Of a stretch of DNA of 39,902 bases, positions 1 through 11,792 are shown piece by piece. The notes under the pieces were generated by a model. That model was not told the DNA's origin, did not search any database, and saw only the letters and a list, made by a program, of their open reading frames with translations. Each line of letters opens with the position of its first letter. Position 1 is the first letter of the stretch. The translations under genes were made by a program, and so were the position numbers. Source of the DNA: Hymenoscyphus infarciens (lineage: Eukaryota; Ascomycota; Leotiomycetes; Helotiales; Helotiaceae); NCBI GenBank assembly GCA_001414345.1, contig LLCB01000421.1, positions 1-39,902 of the forward strand. Direction: 5' to 3'.

Positions 1-72
1 ATTTTCCTTTTCTTTATAATTATTTTTCTTTATAATTATTTTATTATTATTTTTTTTTTTTTTTTTTTTTTT

Positions 73-111
<39 letters not shown>

Positions 112-114
112 TTT

Positions 115-197
<83 letters not shown>

Positions 198-330
198 CTT
201 ATAATTATTATTTTTATTTTTCTTTATTTTTATTATTTTAATTATAATTTTTTTTTTCTTTTTATTATTTTTATTTTTTTTATTTTTATTATTTTTATTA
301 TTATTATTATTTTTATTATAAAAGGAACCT
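1..330. repeat. Poly-T / TTATTT low-complexity tract
   Basis: Almost pure T with scattered TTATTT units; one stretch from about 51 to 197 is nearly uninterrupted T. No coding potential. It may be the A-tail or edge of a degraded retroelement, or simple-sequence expansion. Its length could be partly an assembly artefact. Confidence 0.8.
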
Positions 331-1850
331 CACTTTTAGAAAATCAAATGGAAAAGAAATTCTTCTTCTTCTTCTAATATTTTGGCGACTTTACTTTATT
401 TTTAACTTCATAGTTTGGTTCCTTTTTGGTTGGGGTGGTCTGTGCCTCAAATGGGCGTGTTGTTTTTTTTTTTCTACGTAGAGAAGGTGGCGGGTTACTC
501 GCTCGCTTGGTGGCAGTTTACCCGCAAGATGTTAGCTCGCCCCTTTTTTCTCACAATCACGTGACCAGTCCCTGGTTTCTGTGGGAACCCTAACATCATC
601 ACCCACACACAAAGCTCACAATTCAGAGATTATTTGGTGCACGTTTTCTACTCTTTTCAAACTCACAAATCTCAAACCATCGGAAGGGAAAGAAGAAGAA
701 GAATTTGGAAAAGACTCTCAATATTTTATTTCAATTGTTTGTGACACTCAAGCTAAAACCTGCTCGCGTGTCTTTGTGTATATGCTTTGATGCCATGATG
801 CATGTCGCCCTTCACCACCTATTCATTCCAATCGCCGTGGAAGAATAACAGTGTGGATGAGTCTCGGAGAAAAGACTCTGATATAAAAGCCCGCAGAAGG
901 AAAAAAAAAGAGAACCACGCCCATCTCTCTGCATCCCCAATTCCAATTTCTCTTCGGTAAAGAAAAACGGTCCATCCCCATTTTCTCAAACCCACTTCCA
1001 AAATAAAGGGCCTCCCAAACTCTGGCAATTTCTTTGCATACTCTCACAAAAAAACAAGACTCATGCTGGTACAAGGGCGCACGAGAAGCTTCCAAACGAT
1101 GTCAGAGGGGGGTATGAAAAAAAAAGAGGTCCAAGCAAAAAGAAGCGATCCAGGATATTAAGAAGAGTGATATGGAGGAATTTTTGGTTGAACAGGGAAT
1201 CGAATCGATGTAAAAGTAATCGCGTCGACAAAAGAAGTTGAAAAGTTCGGGAAAATAGCAGGCGGGGGTCGATGCCAGAGGAAGAATGTCGGTCCTATGT
1301 ACATGGGAGGTTGGTGGCGTATCGTGATTGATTTGTATTGAGTCGGATTTCCAGAGGTCAAGTCAGAAGTGTGGTAGTAACGTATCGTCTTGACAAGACA
1401 TGAATTCATAGGAAAAGTTTTGTGTGTCGAATGTCTATTCGGAGGATCATGAATATTTTCATATGCGATCGTTTTGTCGTATGTTTTTGTTGGTTTGTAA
1501 TTAGGCGTGGAAATAGCCATTAAAAGAGTGTGGTCCAGGATTCCCGAATCCAAAGAAGAAGAAAGATCCCAATCATTGCTCCAACCAGCAACAATCGGGG
1601 AGAAGAAGGAAGCGTCAATAACTCAAAAAAGTCATGCCGATGCAATATGCATATCAATCACCCGAGCAAATAGAAAATGGATGTCGATGATCAATCTGTC
1701 AAAGATGAAGAAGCGACAAACTGACCAATGCTTCCAGGGTGGACAGAGAATTGCGTACAGGTCAGGCAAGATCCTGCCGTATCAATAGATGGTCTGTCGA
1801 AACCAAACGCCATGGAAAAAAAAATGCCAAACGCCGCACCGATGCAAGTA
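331..1850. other. Intergenic region, no gene recognised
   Basis: Mixed-composition DNA between the poly-T tract and the end of cdc25. Only short overlapping open frames without recognisable domains occur. The part next to 1850 probably includes the 3' untranslated region of the minus-strand cdc25 transcript. I see no RNA gene or clear repeat. Confidence 0.5.
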
Positions 1851-3689
1851 TTAGTACGAAACCAGACGCCGCCCATGTCCGTAATTCAGGCAAGGCGACG
1901 CACCGAGATCCATCATGATCAAATCAGTCCCCGCGGTACTTCTACGACTTGGCGCAGTAGGACTCTCTTCAATCTGGCCGTGGGACCCGAAGGCAAATGT
2001 CTGTGCTCGGCTAAGCTTCGATCGATTTTGACGAAGACGGCCCATCTCTCTCTCGCAGGTATAGGCATGCTCCTTTGCATCCATCTCGACATAGCTTTGA
2101 GGAAAGCATCGTTCTTGGTGGTGGGAGAAGAAGGTACTGTATCCGCCGTCCAGGATGTACACTTCGGGGTACGTGAGCTTTGGGTATTGCTCAACATTAG
2201 TGGAACGGTCTTGTTTACGAATATGGCGAGCCATGATTGGAGCACGGTGGGCCGAGTATTCGCAGTGGAAGATTAGGAGTGTTTTGCCAGGAAGGGCTGC
2301 TTCGAAGAGTTGGCTAGCCAAGAGCTCTTTATCATTGTAATTGACTGCCCCATCAATGTGGCCACCATCAAACTCGTACTCGAATCGGCAGTCGACGACC
2401 ATGCGTTGATCATATTGGGCATCGTGCTTGCCATCAAGAATATCCAACAATGTTTCCTTGGTGATTCGTGGAATGCTATCTGGTTGTCCCTCTTGGAAGA
2501 AGTGTGGTAGCTGGGGTTGATGGAGTTCATCGACATCCATGACCGTATTCAGAGTACTTGGGACTGGTTCCTCGGCCTTTTTCATCACATCACCAGGGTG
2601 TTCAAACATGCTCAAGGATCGGCGGAACTGCTTCCTCGGTCTGATTAGTGGGTTCGATGGTCTTCTCGTGTGGCTTCCAATTGGAGACCCATTTCGCAAA
2701 CAATTCGAGTTCATGCTTCCGAAAGGACGATTTGAACGAGGAGGACCCATGATTGAGACCGAAGGGCTATTGGCAGACTGAGGACGACGCTCTTGTGGTG
2801 GTGATTCCCCAAAACATTCTCCAAGAGACATCGACGTCGACGTTGACAGCTTGCTGCTTCCAGCACCGAAGCGGAAGGGAGGCAATTGGTCGTGATTGCG
2901 AGTGGGCAGTGTGCCAGTCGAGAAGCCTTTCGATCGTTGCAGGGAGGGTCGGAGTAAGATAGACTTTCGTCGGCTAAAGTAAAAAAAAAGTTAATCCCAA
3001 GTTCCACCCGTGTGGAATGTGTCATTTAGCTTACTCCGTAGCATTGGTGGGTCTCGGAGCCTCCAAAAACGGCGGCCTGGGCGGCGACGATGCCATCACG
3101 TCCTCATCTGGAGTCTCTAAAAGATGAGGTGTATGACCTGGGGTGGGAGATTGTATTTCGATTGCTGCAAAGTATGGTTGCTTGTGTGGCAAGGGCGAAA
3201 TATCCATTCTCTCATCCAGCGGTCCGGGGGAGGAAGATGGGATTGGCGGGGTTGTAACGCAATCTGTGCATGGTTAGTTGATGTTGTACCATGCGTTGCC
3301 CACCAAACGTACCTCTTCCATCAATTGTTCCAAACAGGTTCGAGGTGAAGAGCGAACGACGAGGTGTAGGCAGCTGGGGGCTGGCCGTTGTTAGTGGAGC
3401 TCTTCCCAAGTGCCAATGAGCAGACATACCTCATATCAATGTGAAAGTTCTGCGAGAGATCTGCCGCCAGACTAGCTGTCGGAGATGATCCACGAACAGG
3501 CTTCATGGTGAAATAATCCGCCTTACTGGACCGCTTCATGCTGAGATCACGAAAGTTGAAGGCTCCAGGAGCAAAGGGACCCGAGGTCGACATATGGGCA
3601 TGAGGATGCGAGGTATACATATCATTGCGGCCCCAACCATGCATGAAGGATGAAGGCTGCATGGCAGCCAACGGTGATGAAGCCTCCAT
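1851..3689 (-). CDS. cdc25 (nimT-like): Cdc25/NimT-type M-phase inducer phosphatase (4 exons)
   Basis: This dual-specificity phosphatase removes inhibitory phosphates from the mitotic Cdk1 and triggers entry into mitosis. Proposed exons on the minus strand are 3689-3430, 3380-3313, 3263-3035 and 2973-1851. They have GTATGT, GTACGT and GTAAGC donors and CTAAC-like branch sites. The joined length is exactly 560 codons including stop (559 aa). The first ATG at 3689 is used; the frame is open further upstream but has no earlier ATG. The N-terminal half is Ser/Pro-rich, as in fungal homologues, with Ser-Pro and Thr-Pro sites typical of Cdk/Polo control. The rhodanese-like catalytic domain spans about residues 355-480, with DCRFEYEFDGGHI starting near 380. 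The phosphatase loop HCEYSAHR carries the CX5R nucleophile Cys423 and Arg429 (Cys codon at 2262-2264). The form HCEYSAHRAP matches fungal NimT. Family assignment is very secure; exact splice sites are inferred by eye. Confidence 0.95.
2974..3034 (-). other. cdc25 intron 3
   Basis: 61-bp intron. Donor GTAAGC, T-rich tract, acceptor TTTAG. Without splicing, the frame meets TAA immediately at the donor. Confidence 0.85.
3264..3312 (-). other. cdc25 intron 2
   Basis: 49-bp intron. Donor GTACGT, branch-like CTAAC near 3272-3280, acceptor GCACAG. It keeps the frame into a Ser/Pro-rich segment (IPSSSPGPLDER). Confidence 0.85.
3381..3429 (-). other. cdc25 intron 1
   Basis: 49-bp intron. Donor GTATGT, acceptor GGCCAG, internal CTAAC. 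It joins ...HIDM-AG to C-CCC and restores the SPQLPTPRRS frame. Confidence 0.85.
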
Positions 3690-4336
3690 AATGGCGGTTT
3701 GTAGGGGAAGATAAGGCGGATGGTGGTAGTGTTTCTGACGGCGTCCTTGTGCAATCAATTGAACCCAATCGAGCAAAGTTCCACTGCAGGAAACTGTGGT
3801 CGCAAGTTCCAATTGTTGACTTGGGCGAAGGGTTCCGAGAGAAATTGCAATTGCTGCACGGGCTGCACAGCTATGAGGGGCAAAGGAGTGAAGCTTTTAC
3901 AACCAAGCACTGAAGCAATTTGCAAAGAGAAAGATGAGAAGCTGTCGGTTGGTGGGAGAGCTACTGGAATGTCCTGTACATCGAGGCCTTTTTGAGATCG
4001 TCGGGTCGCTGGTATGGGGGCGTCCTTTTCGGTCTTTAAGGTCTTTAAGCTCGATGGTGGTGGTGGCTTGATCCTGATTCCTTGGGGGGGGGGAGGGGGG
4101 TTAGTCGAGGTTGAGCTTGCCGGAGGATGTTCGAAAGTCGAATCTGCACAAACACATACGAATGGCTGGGAAATGGCCTATCGTGATAACTGAATGGCTC
4201 CGGCGGAAGATGGAGAGAGGAGAGGATGGAAGGGGAGGAGAGAGAGAGGAAAGGATGAGGAAGCAAAGAGGTGGGCGAGCGAGGGTAGAAGAAGAGCTGG
4301 TTTTCGGTGGTGTGGGTGGGTTCAGTTTGGTTTCGT

Positions 4337-4384
4337 TTGGGGATGGGGATGGGATGGGATGGGATGGGATGGGTTGGGATGGAT
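4337..4384 (+). repeat. GGGAT tandem tract (G-quadruplex-prone)
   Basis: Repeated GGGAT/GGGGAT units on the + strand, with at least six G-triplets spaced by two bases. This is the template strand for cdc25 if its leader extends this far (about 650 bp upstream of the ATG). The pattern can form a G-quadruplex; the functional relevance is inference. Confidence 0.75.
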
Positions 4385-4446
4385 TGAGTTGGGTTGCAGG
4401 GTGGAGCCGCTGGAGGTTTGTGTTGTCGGGACGACTTCCTGGTGCG

Positions 4447-4466
4447 GCAGCAGCAGCAGCAGCAGC
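4447..4466. repeat. (CAG)n microsatellite
   Basis: About six perfect CAG units in the cdc25 upstream region. Confidence 0.8.
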
Positions 4467-4479
4467 TGTGCGGCGAATC

Positions 4480-4520
4480 GGCGAACGAACGAGCAACGAA
4501 CGAACGAACGAACGAACGAC
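4480..4520. repeat. (GAAC)n microsatellite
   Basis: Tetranucleotide AACG/CGAA repeats, slightly imperfect. Confidence 0.75.
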
Positions 4521-6013
4521 GAACGAAGCAGCAACGGGAAGTGCTTGCAAGGCCAGGCAAGGCAAAGCAAAGCAAAGCTGCAGGCAATAATGCAATTCGC
4601 AGCCAGCGTCTAGCAAGCTAGCAAGCGGAAGCACTGTGCGCTGTGAGTGGATGGCCAGGTGCCGCAGGGCTCAGGATGTTCAGGATGTTCAGGCCAGGGG
4701 GGGCGAGAAGGCTAGAGAAGGCTAGCAGGGGCAAGGCAAGCTGTAGGTGAGGTGCAGGTGGAGGGTCGGTCGATGTACTGTAACTGTAATCCTTATCCCA
4801 GACCCCTTGAGCAATGGATCCGAGGAAGATGCTGTCAGTGGTGGTGATGGGCGGTGATGCTAGCTGCAGACTGTTTCGCTTCTCTTTCTGCCAGGAGCAG
4901 CGCGGGTCAACTCGGTCGTTGTTGCAAAGTTGTGAAGCTGGTGAATGGAAGTGATTTTGCTTGGTAGGTTAGGTGAGGCTGCGGATGGTTGCTGGTCAGA
5001 CTAGACTCAACTCGTTGCCCTGCCGTTGTCAGTTGTCAGTAGTCAGTAGTCAGTAGGGGAGAAGAAAGGGCTACGGCGGCTGCTAGGCTGGGCCAAAGAC
5101 CTAGAGGATGGTGTTCCTAGACAATTGCCCTGCCTACGACCGACTCTCCTGCAGGTGGCTTCTGAATCGTCCAGGCACGCTGGGATGCTATGCTTCTTTA
5201 GCCTCGTCAACCCTGATCTCAATGCAATTGTGGGGGTGTTGGAGTGTGAAGGGCTGTGAAGGGTTGCGAATTCTGCGTGAAGATGCGTGAATCTGTAGCT
5301 GAGCAGAGACAGTTTGCCCTTGCCTTGTGTTGGGAGAGGTGAGATTCAGATTCACATACGGGGTGGAGAGTCGTGGTGTAGCTCATAGTGGGTGAGGATG
5401 AGGATGAGGATGAGCTGGTGAAGAAGAAGTAAAGATGTCGTCAAGCAAGGCATACAATACAATACAGTACCCCAGAGTTGAAGCTACGATCGATTCCATC
5501 GCCGGAATCTCCCTCACCCGCGAGTTTATTCTCATGAGGCAGTCGCCAAACTATTGTCTTCGGGTACATTGCGACTTCCTCCCTCTCATCCAGCTCAGCC
5601 TTCCACAACACCACAACAACACAACAACAACAATGGAAACCTCTCCTGCATCGTGACTCCAATGCATCTCTTGCGTCCAACTTCCCATGCCAATTGCACA
5701 AGTCCATCCCGTCCCAATTGGGAAGTGGCAATAACTTGTATAAAGTTGTATTACCCCTTCCAGCCGCTATAACACACTCGGGGCCATCGGAGTATTACTT
5801 GCTATCAACAAGGCTGTGACGATATAGCGCTCCACATGGCTCCAATCCACTCCAATCCAATCCAATCCAGCCCATGCCTGCAGCGACCAGGTGCCTTGAA
5901 ATGAAAATGCCATGACGAGGCTCAACCAAAGACTGTTCTGCCCGTTCCAAGGTTGCTGTTGGCTGTTCAATTGCATCTCTGCAGCAATCCAGGAAATCAG
6001 CGTCATGATTGAG

Positions 6014-6064
6014 AGGCTTTTTTTCCCTCTTTTTTTTCTTTTTTCTCTTTTTTCTCTTTTTCTC
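6014..6064. repeat. Polypyrimidine C/T-rich tract
   Basis: Runs of T and TCTT/CTCTTTT units over about 50 bp. Fungal promoters often carry such tracts near transcription starts, but no adjacent gene is recognised here. Confidence 0.6.
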
Positions 6065-6412
6065 CTATTGAGGGGTTGATTCATCCCACCAGGTTGACGC
6101 GATTGTCAATATTGACATCGCGTCTCCCGCTTCCAAAGCTGCAGCAACGCAGCGCAGCACAGCTTCACCCCCTTGCCACTGCCATGCCAATGACATCTCA
6201 AATTCCCTTCCTCAGCTCGGACCGGGACGACCTCATCCTCAAATATTGCATGCATCTCCTCTCACCGCCCACGCCATGACCACGAGTTGAGTCGACAGAT
6301 GCACACAAATGGGAAGCTGGCCGGAAGATTGTCATCCTTCGCGCAGCTTCTTATCCGACGCGGGCCAATGACAAGTAAATCACGCACGCTTCACGAGCGA
6401 GACGCCAACGCC

Positions 6413-6462
6413 CGAGAAGAGGAAGAGGAAGAAGAAGAGGAAGAAGAAGAGGAAGAGGAATA
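6413..6462. repeat. (GAA/GAG)n purine tract
   Basis: About 50 bp of GAAGAG triplets. The resulting poly-Glu open frame is compositional only. Confidence 0.8.
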
Positions 6463-6756
6463 TCTGATCTTTGCTAAGGGCCGGGGTCCCTCAACCCACA
6501 GACAACTTGGTCAACAACCTTGGAAATCCCCGAAGTTGGCGAGCTTATCCACGGCCTAACTTGTACTTAGCTTGTCTACTTAAACTACCTAGTCATCTCA
6601 TCTGGACACGGTCACGCGGCTGCATATGATGCCATACCTCGTTTACGCTGGCTGATCTTCAATTCCAACAATTGGGACCGCTTCCAGAATAGAGTAGAAT
6701 GTAGCCAGCCGCCTTGGATAACCTCGTCGAGGGAGAGAGGATGTTGTACAGCCAGC

Positions 6757-6757
<1 letters not shown>

Positions 6758-6793
<36 letters not shown>
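6758..6793. repeat. (CT)n microsatellite
   Basis: About 18 CT dinucleotides. Confidence 0.9.
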
Positions 6794-6796
<3 letters not shown>

Positions 6797-9211
6797 GCCC
6801 TCTCACTGGCCCGACAACCATGCGGGACGGGACGAAAATGACCGATTTACGGACATGCCGGCTATTGTTCGCGGCGAACCATTCGGAATGCATGTTCAGG
6901 TCCATCATCGGGGTCAAGCCATCATCTAAGCAAAATGGTGCTAAAATGGTGGTGAAAATCAAATCTCCTGTCGACTACTGCAGGGCAACCAGTCATGTTG
7001 CCCCAAAGCTCTTCAGACCAACAACACCAACGAGTCAACGAGAATACCAGCGCCTCGGGAGACTCAGCCCCCTGATGTTCGTGTCAAGCGATGCCGAAGC
7101 ACTTCCCACACCAAGGGAACATCGAAGAATCAGCGACTCGGAGGCCTCAAACTCAAATGGAAATGCACACAACACGCGGGTCATCACGGACGACGGGTCT
7201 GCAGTCACCATCGTGCTGCGTGCAGCTATAGCAACTTTACGCCCGTACCTGTGAGCATCAACTTCTTCATCTAGCTTCTCCACCTGCAATGGAACTTTGG
7301 AAGCTTTGGAAAGCTGCCCGTCACCATCACCGTCCGTGAACTCGTCTGGACATGAACCCCTCCGTGCCGTGCAACGGCTGTCTATTTTTGCCATCTTCCT
7401 GTCAACCTCGACACTCGACGAGCCTGGATACAACCTGCATCGTTCGATGAAGCCGGTTCCATAATTCCACCCGCGCCTCGCTTGCTCTTGGGATTTAAAC
7501 TTCATGTCAATTAGACAATTTAGACGCCCCCGAGACAGACAAGCACATGGCAGACGCCGCTCGTGCGGCGCGGTACTTCGCTTAGCCCACGGCCATTCTC
7601 TCCGCTGTTCCCCTTCTGGCATGGTGCCCTGGCGTTTGGCGGACCCCTGGAAAAGGTCTGTTCAGCGTCTCCATGATTTATCCTTTCCACACATTCCACC
7701 TTTCAGGCCTTCGAAACGCCTGTCAATTGACAAGCTCGACGCTTGCACGCTTGCTTACTTTTGCCAAGGCTGAAGAATCATTCCACTGGCACCAGGAGGC
7801 CCCTTTGAACTTTGCCTGGTTCACGGATGCTGGACCTCAGGCATTGCAACAACTGTTGGTCTGGCCTTCTGATCGTCACCACCTGTTTGTGAAGGGATCT
7901 GGCTTCGACTTTGTTTGCAATTGCTTCGCTGGCATTCATCTCATGCAATTGTTTAATACGCGTTTTTAAAATGATGGACTTCTTCCACTTGTTGACATCT
8001 GGAAAACCTTCCTTCATGGATCTCCCATAGGGAGGATCTCCGAGGACCGATCGAGAAACAGAATTCATATGCCCTTTAGTAGGAGGAACAGGCCAAACAT
8101 TTGATGATCTTTCTTCTATTTTCAGACCAACGTCACCTCCGACTCGCAACAGGAGATTACCGCGTTTTGGCCAGCGCATCACGGCCACGGCCTCCAACCC
8201 ACGGTGAAGTAATACGGAGTACGAGATGTAACCAATGGCCGCGCCCAAACTGGCCTCTTTCCCCACGAAAAAACCAAGAGCAAATTCTTGAATCAGAGAC
8301 GCTTTTCAACCACGCCAGAACCCACGGAACGGCGGGGGCAGCGGAGACTTTGAAAAGTGCTTCGGGAACGAATCTCAATTCTCCGCGTCGGCAGCACACT
8401 TCTATTCAAAAGTGGACGTGTGTCGGCGAACAAATAGCCGCGAAAGAGCCCCGTAATTCACACGAAGTCACTGGATCTGAAAGTCAACTTTGACCTGTCT
8501 TGAGCTTGGGGCTTCGGGGAGAGAAATCTTTGAGGAACTTTGTTCATGTTGAAATGAGAAGAGGAGAGAAGAGAGAAAAACGTATTTCCGGCCCCAACAT
8601 CGTCAGTGCTCCATTTCTTCTGTCTTGCTTTCTTTCCAAGTTTCTCTTTCATATGCTCAGCAACCGTTGCTGTGTAGACGACTATTTTTTGAATTTATGA
8701 CGGACCGAGGATACAGGGCAATGCTTCTGCACAGTGTGCGAATGCAGCCTGTATGCAGTGTGCACAGTCGCATCGCCCCGCCGTTTCGAAGCCCTGCAGA
8801 GAACCAACCCCCTGAGGAGCCTTTTCAACCCCGCAAATGTCAATGCGAGAGCTCCAGGAAAAGAGATCCACAGGAGCAAGAGAGCTTCAACTTTTAAAAA
8901 CATTGGAGGCTTCATCAACCTCACACAAACAAACATCAAACGAGTTGTTGAACATGGGGAGAGGCATTTATCGGTCGGTTCGGAGGGATTTTCTCGACCC
9001 CGCTATGGAGGCGGGGTGATGGCTTCCTTCGGAGCTCATTGATTGGAGAAGAACCCCTAACGAGGCTGGAAAGCATTGAGACATTGAGACATCGAGGGCT
9101 GCGAAACGTCAGACTGCAGGCTTCTCGGAGCTGACCGCTGTTTATTCCATACCGAGGTGTAGTTGTTGGGGAAAACGTCATGCTCGCGAATGGTCTTCCC
9201 AATTTATGCGA

Positions 9212-9493
9212 TTAGGATTTCTTATCATCTGACTCTTTGCTGACATGTTGGTTGCAAACGAGGTCATTGTTTGAGAAATCCATGGGGATCTGAGGACTTG
9301 AGGAAGGGGTTGGTTTCTCAGGAATGGGTTTTACCGGGTCGGATTCGTGATTTTGTGGAGGTTTCAACACCAGGTTGTGCTTTGGAACCCACTCAAGACT
9401 CTTGGTTCTGACTCTTATATATGGAGAGTTCTCCCGGGAGACTGGACTCGGGTTTATGGGGTGATGGGTGATGGGTGATGATGGTTGTTGCAT
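9212..9493 (-). CDS. Possible small Pro/Ser/Lys-rich protein (93 aa), doubtful
   Basis: An ATG-initiated frame on the minus strand. The predicted protein is hydrophilic, Pro/Ser/Asn-rich with a Lys/Asp-rich C-terminus (ESDDKKS). It has no signal peptide, membrane segment or known domain. Unlike most open frames in this gene-poor stretch, it has no longer competing frame on the other strand and an even amino-acid mix. That is weak evidence. It could be an exon of an unrecognised gene or chance. Confidence 0.2.
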   Translation of the reverse strand: MQQPSSPITHHPINPSPVSRENSPYIRVRTKSLEWVPKHNLVLKPPQNHESDPVKPIPEKPTPSSSPQIPMDFSNNDLVCNQHVSKESDDKKS

Positions 9494-10289
9494 TGAAAGT
9501 TTTTTTCTTCTCCTTCAAGGTGGTTTGAACCGTGGATGGGGGATCTGCTGTATGGTGTCACTTCTTCGGTCTTGGAAAATTCTGAATAGAGGGGTACTTG
9601 CGAGTGACAGGTTCCTTGTTTGGGATTTGTCAAGTGCGAGTCTGAAAGTCTCCATTGGGATGAGCTAGAGATGAACCTTGGTCCTTGAGGGGAGTCAAAG
9701 GTGGGGGATTATGTTGAAAGGCGAGTGTCATTGTTTCACGATGCTAACATCAGAAACATTTCTTTAGGTAAGAACTATGCTCATTTTTATAGAATCATTT
9801 TTGTGGGGACTCTTTTCTGTTACATGACTGTTCATGATTCACGGCAAGTTTGTTCTGATGATCATGTGCATATGGTCAGCCTGGTTAATTTGTCTATTCA
9901 TTCCCTCAACTCACTCACTCTTTACTTTTCCTCAAATGTCTCTACCACAAGTTTCAAATGTTTAAACTATTATTGAAAGCATCTTAACATCAACAATACT
10001 TCACCTCATAGTTCAAAGTCTGTTGTTATCATGTAAATGAATTACTATTATCTAATAACCTCTCATATCTCACAAAGGTTATGAGTTCTATAATCTCTCC
10101 TTCTGAAAGAAACTAAGCCCAAAGCCCAAAGCTCAAAGTCCAAAGTCCAAAGTCTAAGAATTAAAAGTAAAGAAAGAAGAAAAGGCTTCCTGGTATAAAA
10201 ACACCACTACTACCACCATAAAATTAAAAGCTATACAATACAATTCCCTCTTCTATCTATCTTCCCTCTCTCCTCCCCTCCCCCATCTC

Positions 10290-10376
10290 ATCTATCTCTT
10301 CTCCATCTCTCCTCCATCTCTCCTCCATCTCTCCTCCATCTCTCCTCCATCTCTCCTCCATCTCTCCATCTCTCCC
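10290..10376. repeat. 11-bp tandem repeat (TCTCCTCCATC)
   Basis: About seven near-perfect 11-bp pyrimidine-rich units inside a longer C/T-rich tract. Confidence 0.8.
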
Positions 10377-10526
10377 CTTCCTAACTATACTCCCTATTAA
10401 AACCCCAAGAACCCCGGAAAACCCAGGAATCAAAATCCTAAATCAAAATCCTAAATCAAAATCCCAAATCCCAAGTCCTTAACTAAACTATATCAAACCA
10501 AACTAAACTATCCCACCCACATATTA

Positions 10527-10875
10527 AGAAGAATCCTGATATAAATATTTTTTTTAAAGCACTTCTTTTGTAATACCTTTTTGTTATTTGTCTTTTCTTT
10601 CTTTGCTTTCTTTTTTATATTTATATTTATATCAACTGTGTCTCTGTACTCGTATCTTGGTCTTATCTATCTAGCCTATCTTACCTATCTAGCCTATCTA
10701 TCCCATCGAGCCTATCTAGCCCATCTCATTAATATATCATCTACCTCTCAAGAACAACCCCGATATAAACATCCTTTTAAAATACACTTCTTATGTAATA
10801 CCTTTTTATTATTTGTCTTTGCTTTTTTTTTTATATTTATATTTATATTAACTCTGTCTCTATACTCGTATCTTA
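10527..10875. repeat. Direct duplication, ~130 bp, offset ~222 bp
   Basis: The segment 10527-10658 recurs at about 10749-10875. Both copies contain GATATAAA, CTTCTTnTGTAATACC, TTTATATTTATATTTATAT and CTCGTATCTT in the same order. Diverged, non-coding. Confidence 0.75.
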
Positions 10876-11156
10876 TAATTTATATCTTGTATCTTATATT
10901 AACTCTCTCCCCCTCTCCTCTTATACTTATATCTATTCTTTCTTTTATATCGTAGTCTTACCTATCTTACCTATCTAGTCTATCTTGTTAGTAGGTATAT
11001 ATGAGAAGTAAGTCTAACTTTCACTCTTACTCTTATACTTCTCTCGTACCTCGTTCTTGATATATAATCTGGTATGGTATAATTCTTATCTTATGCTACT
11101 TCTCTCGTTCTTGGATTTGTTTTTTTGGGGGTGGGGGGAGGGGGTTGAGAGTTAGT

Positions 11157-11199
11157 GGTTTGCCTTGTGGTTTGCCTTGTGGTTTGCCTTGTGGTTTGC
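11157..11199. repeat. 12-bp tandem repeat (GGTTTGCCTTGT)
   Basis: Three and a half perfect units. Confidence 0.85.
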
Positions 11200-11267
11200 T
11201 CTTAAGGGTTAGGTTAAAAGTTGGGTTATCTTCTTACACTCGATAGGTGGGTTTAAGATGGTGGTAT

Positions 11268-11308
11268 AGTTGATATAGTTAATATAGTTAATATAGTTAA
11301 TATAGTTA
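11268..11308. repeat. 10-bp tandem repeat (TTAATATAGT)
   Basis: Four near-perfect units. Confidence 0.8.
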
Positions 11309-11433
11309 GAGCGGAGAATAGGTTCTTAGAAAGGATAGATATACTTTTTGGGGTTTTTAGTCGTGTCATAGTCACTAGGTGGGGTGTTCATCTTCGGTAA
11401 TAGAGGGGATGGGGAAAAGCTGAGGTGGGAGGG

Positions 11434-11792
11434 TGAGAGAGGGGTTAGTTATATGCCTAGGTTTGTAAATTGGGTTGAGGATGGGGTTATGTAGAAGAAG
11501 ATGGTTAACCTGAACTTGAGGTGGAGAAGAGGAGGAGAGGGGAGAGTTATTTAAAAGGATTGTTGGTGTTGGAGTTGTATGCGTTATAGACGTGGTAGGG
11601 TATTCGTATCTTAAAGTAAGAGGTTAAGAGAGAGGTAATATATACCTAAGTTTAAAGTTATTATATAGAAGAAGATGGTTAACCTGAACCTAAGGCTAGC
11701 GAAGAAGAGAAGAGTGGATAAGAGAGTTATTTAAAAGGATTGTTAGTGTTGGAGTAGTTTACGTTATAGACGTGGTAGGGTATTCGTATCTT
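11434..11792. repeat. Direct duplication, ~175 bp, offset ~180 bp
   Basis: Two adjacent diverged copies (about 11434-11612 and 11625-11792). Each contains GTAGAAGAAGATGGTTAACC or close, AGAGTTATTTAAAAGGATTG, and ends TATAGACGTGGTAGGGTATT followed by CGTATCTT. No coding potential seen; the function and family are unknown. Confidence 0.85.

Larger units (their letters stand above)
3690..9200. other. Upstream region of cdc25, no gene recognised
   Basis: About 5.5 kb of GC-balanced DNA without RIP signature. Many short open frames overlap on both strands, which is typical of non-coding DNA of this composition. The part nearest 3690 is the promoter and 5' leader of cdc25. It is rich in microsatellites, listed separately. 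I could not recognise a protein domain or RNA gene. Confidence 0.5.

Noticed and set aside
4045..4634. Several 140-180-codon overlapping frames on both strands
   Set aside because: They are generated by microsatellites (GGGAT, CAG, GAAC), giving Ser/Pro/His or Gly/Trp runs; no real protein signal.
6287..6559. Poly-Glu containing frame
   Set aside because: Product of the GAA/GAG microsatellite only.
7035..7622. 195-codon ATG-initiated open frame on the minus strand
   Set aside because: Arg-rich, uneven composition, no domain or transmembrane pattern, and overlapped by an equally plausible frame on the other strand; typical of chance frames in this GC range.
10581..10955. Hydrophobic 124-codon frame resembling membrane segments
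   Set aside because: Leu/Phe/Tyr/Ile bias comes from T-rich low-complexity DNA and the duplicated segment; opens and closes without gene context.
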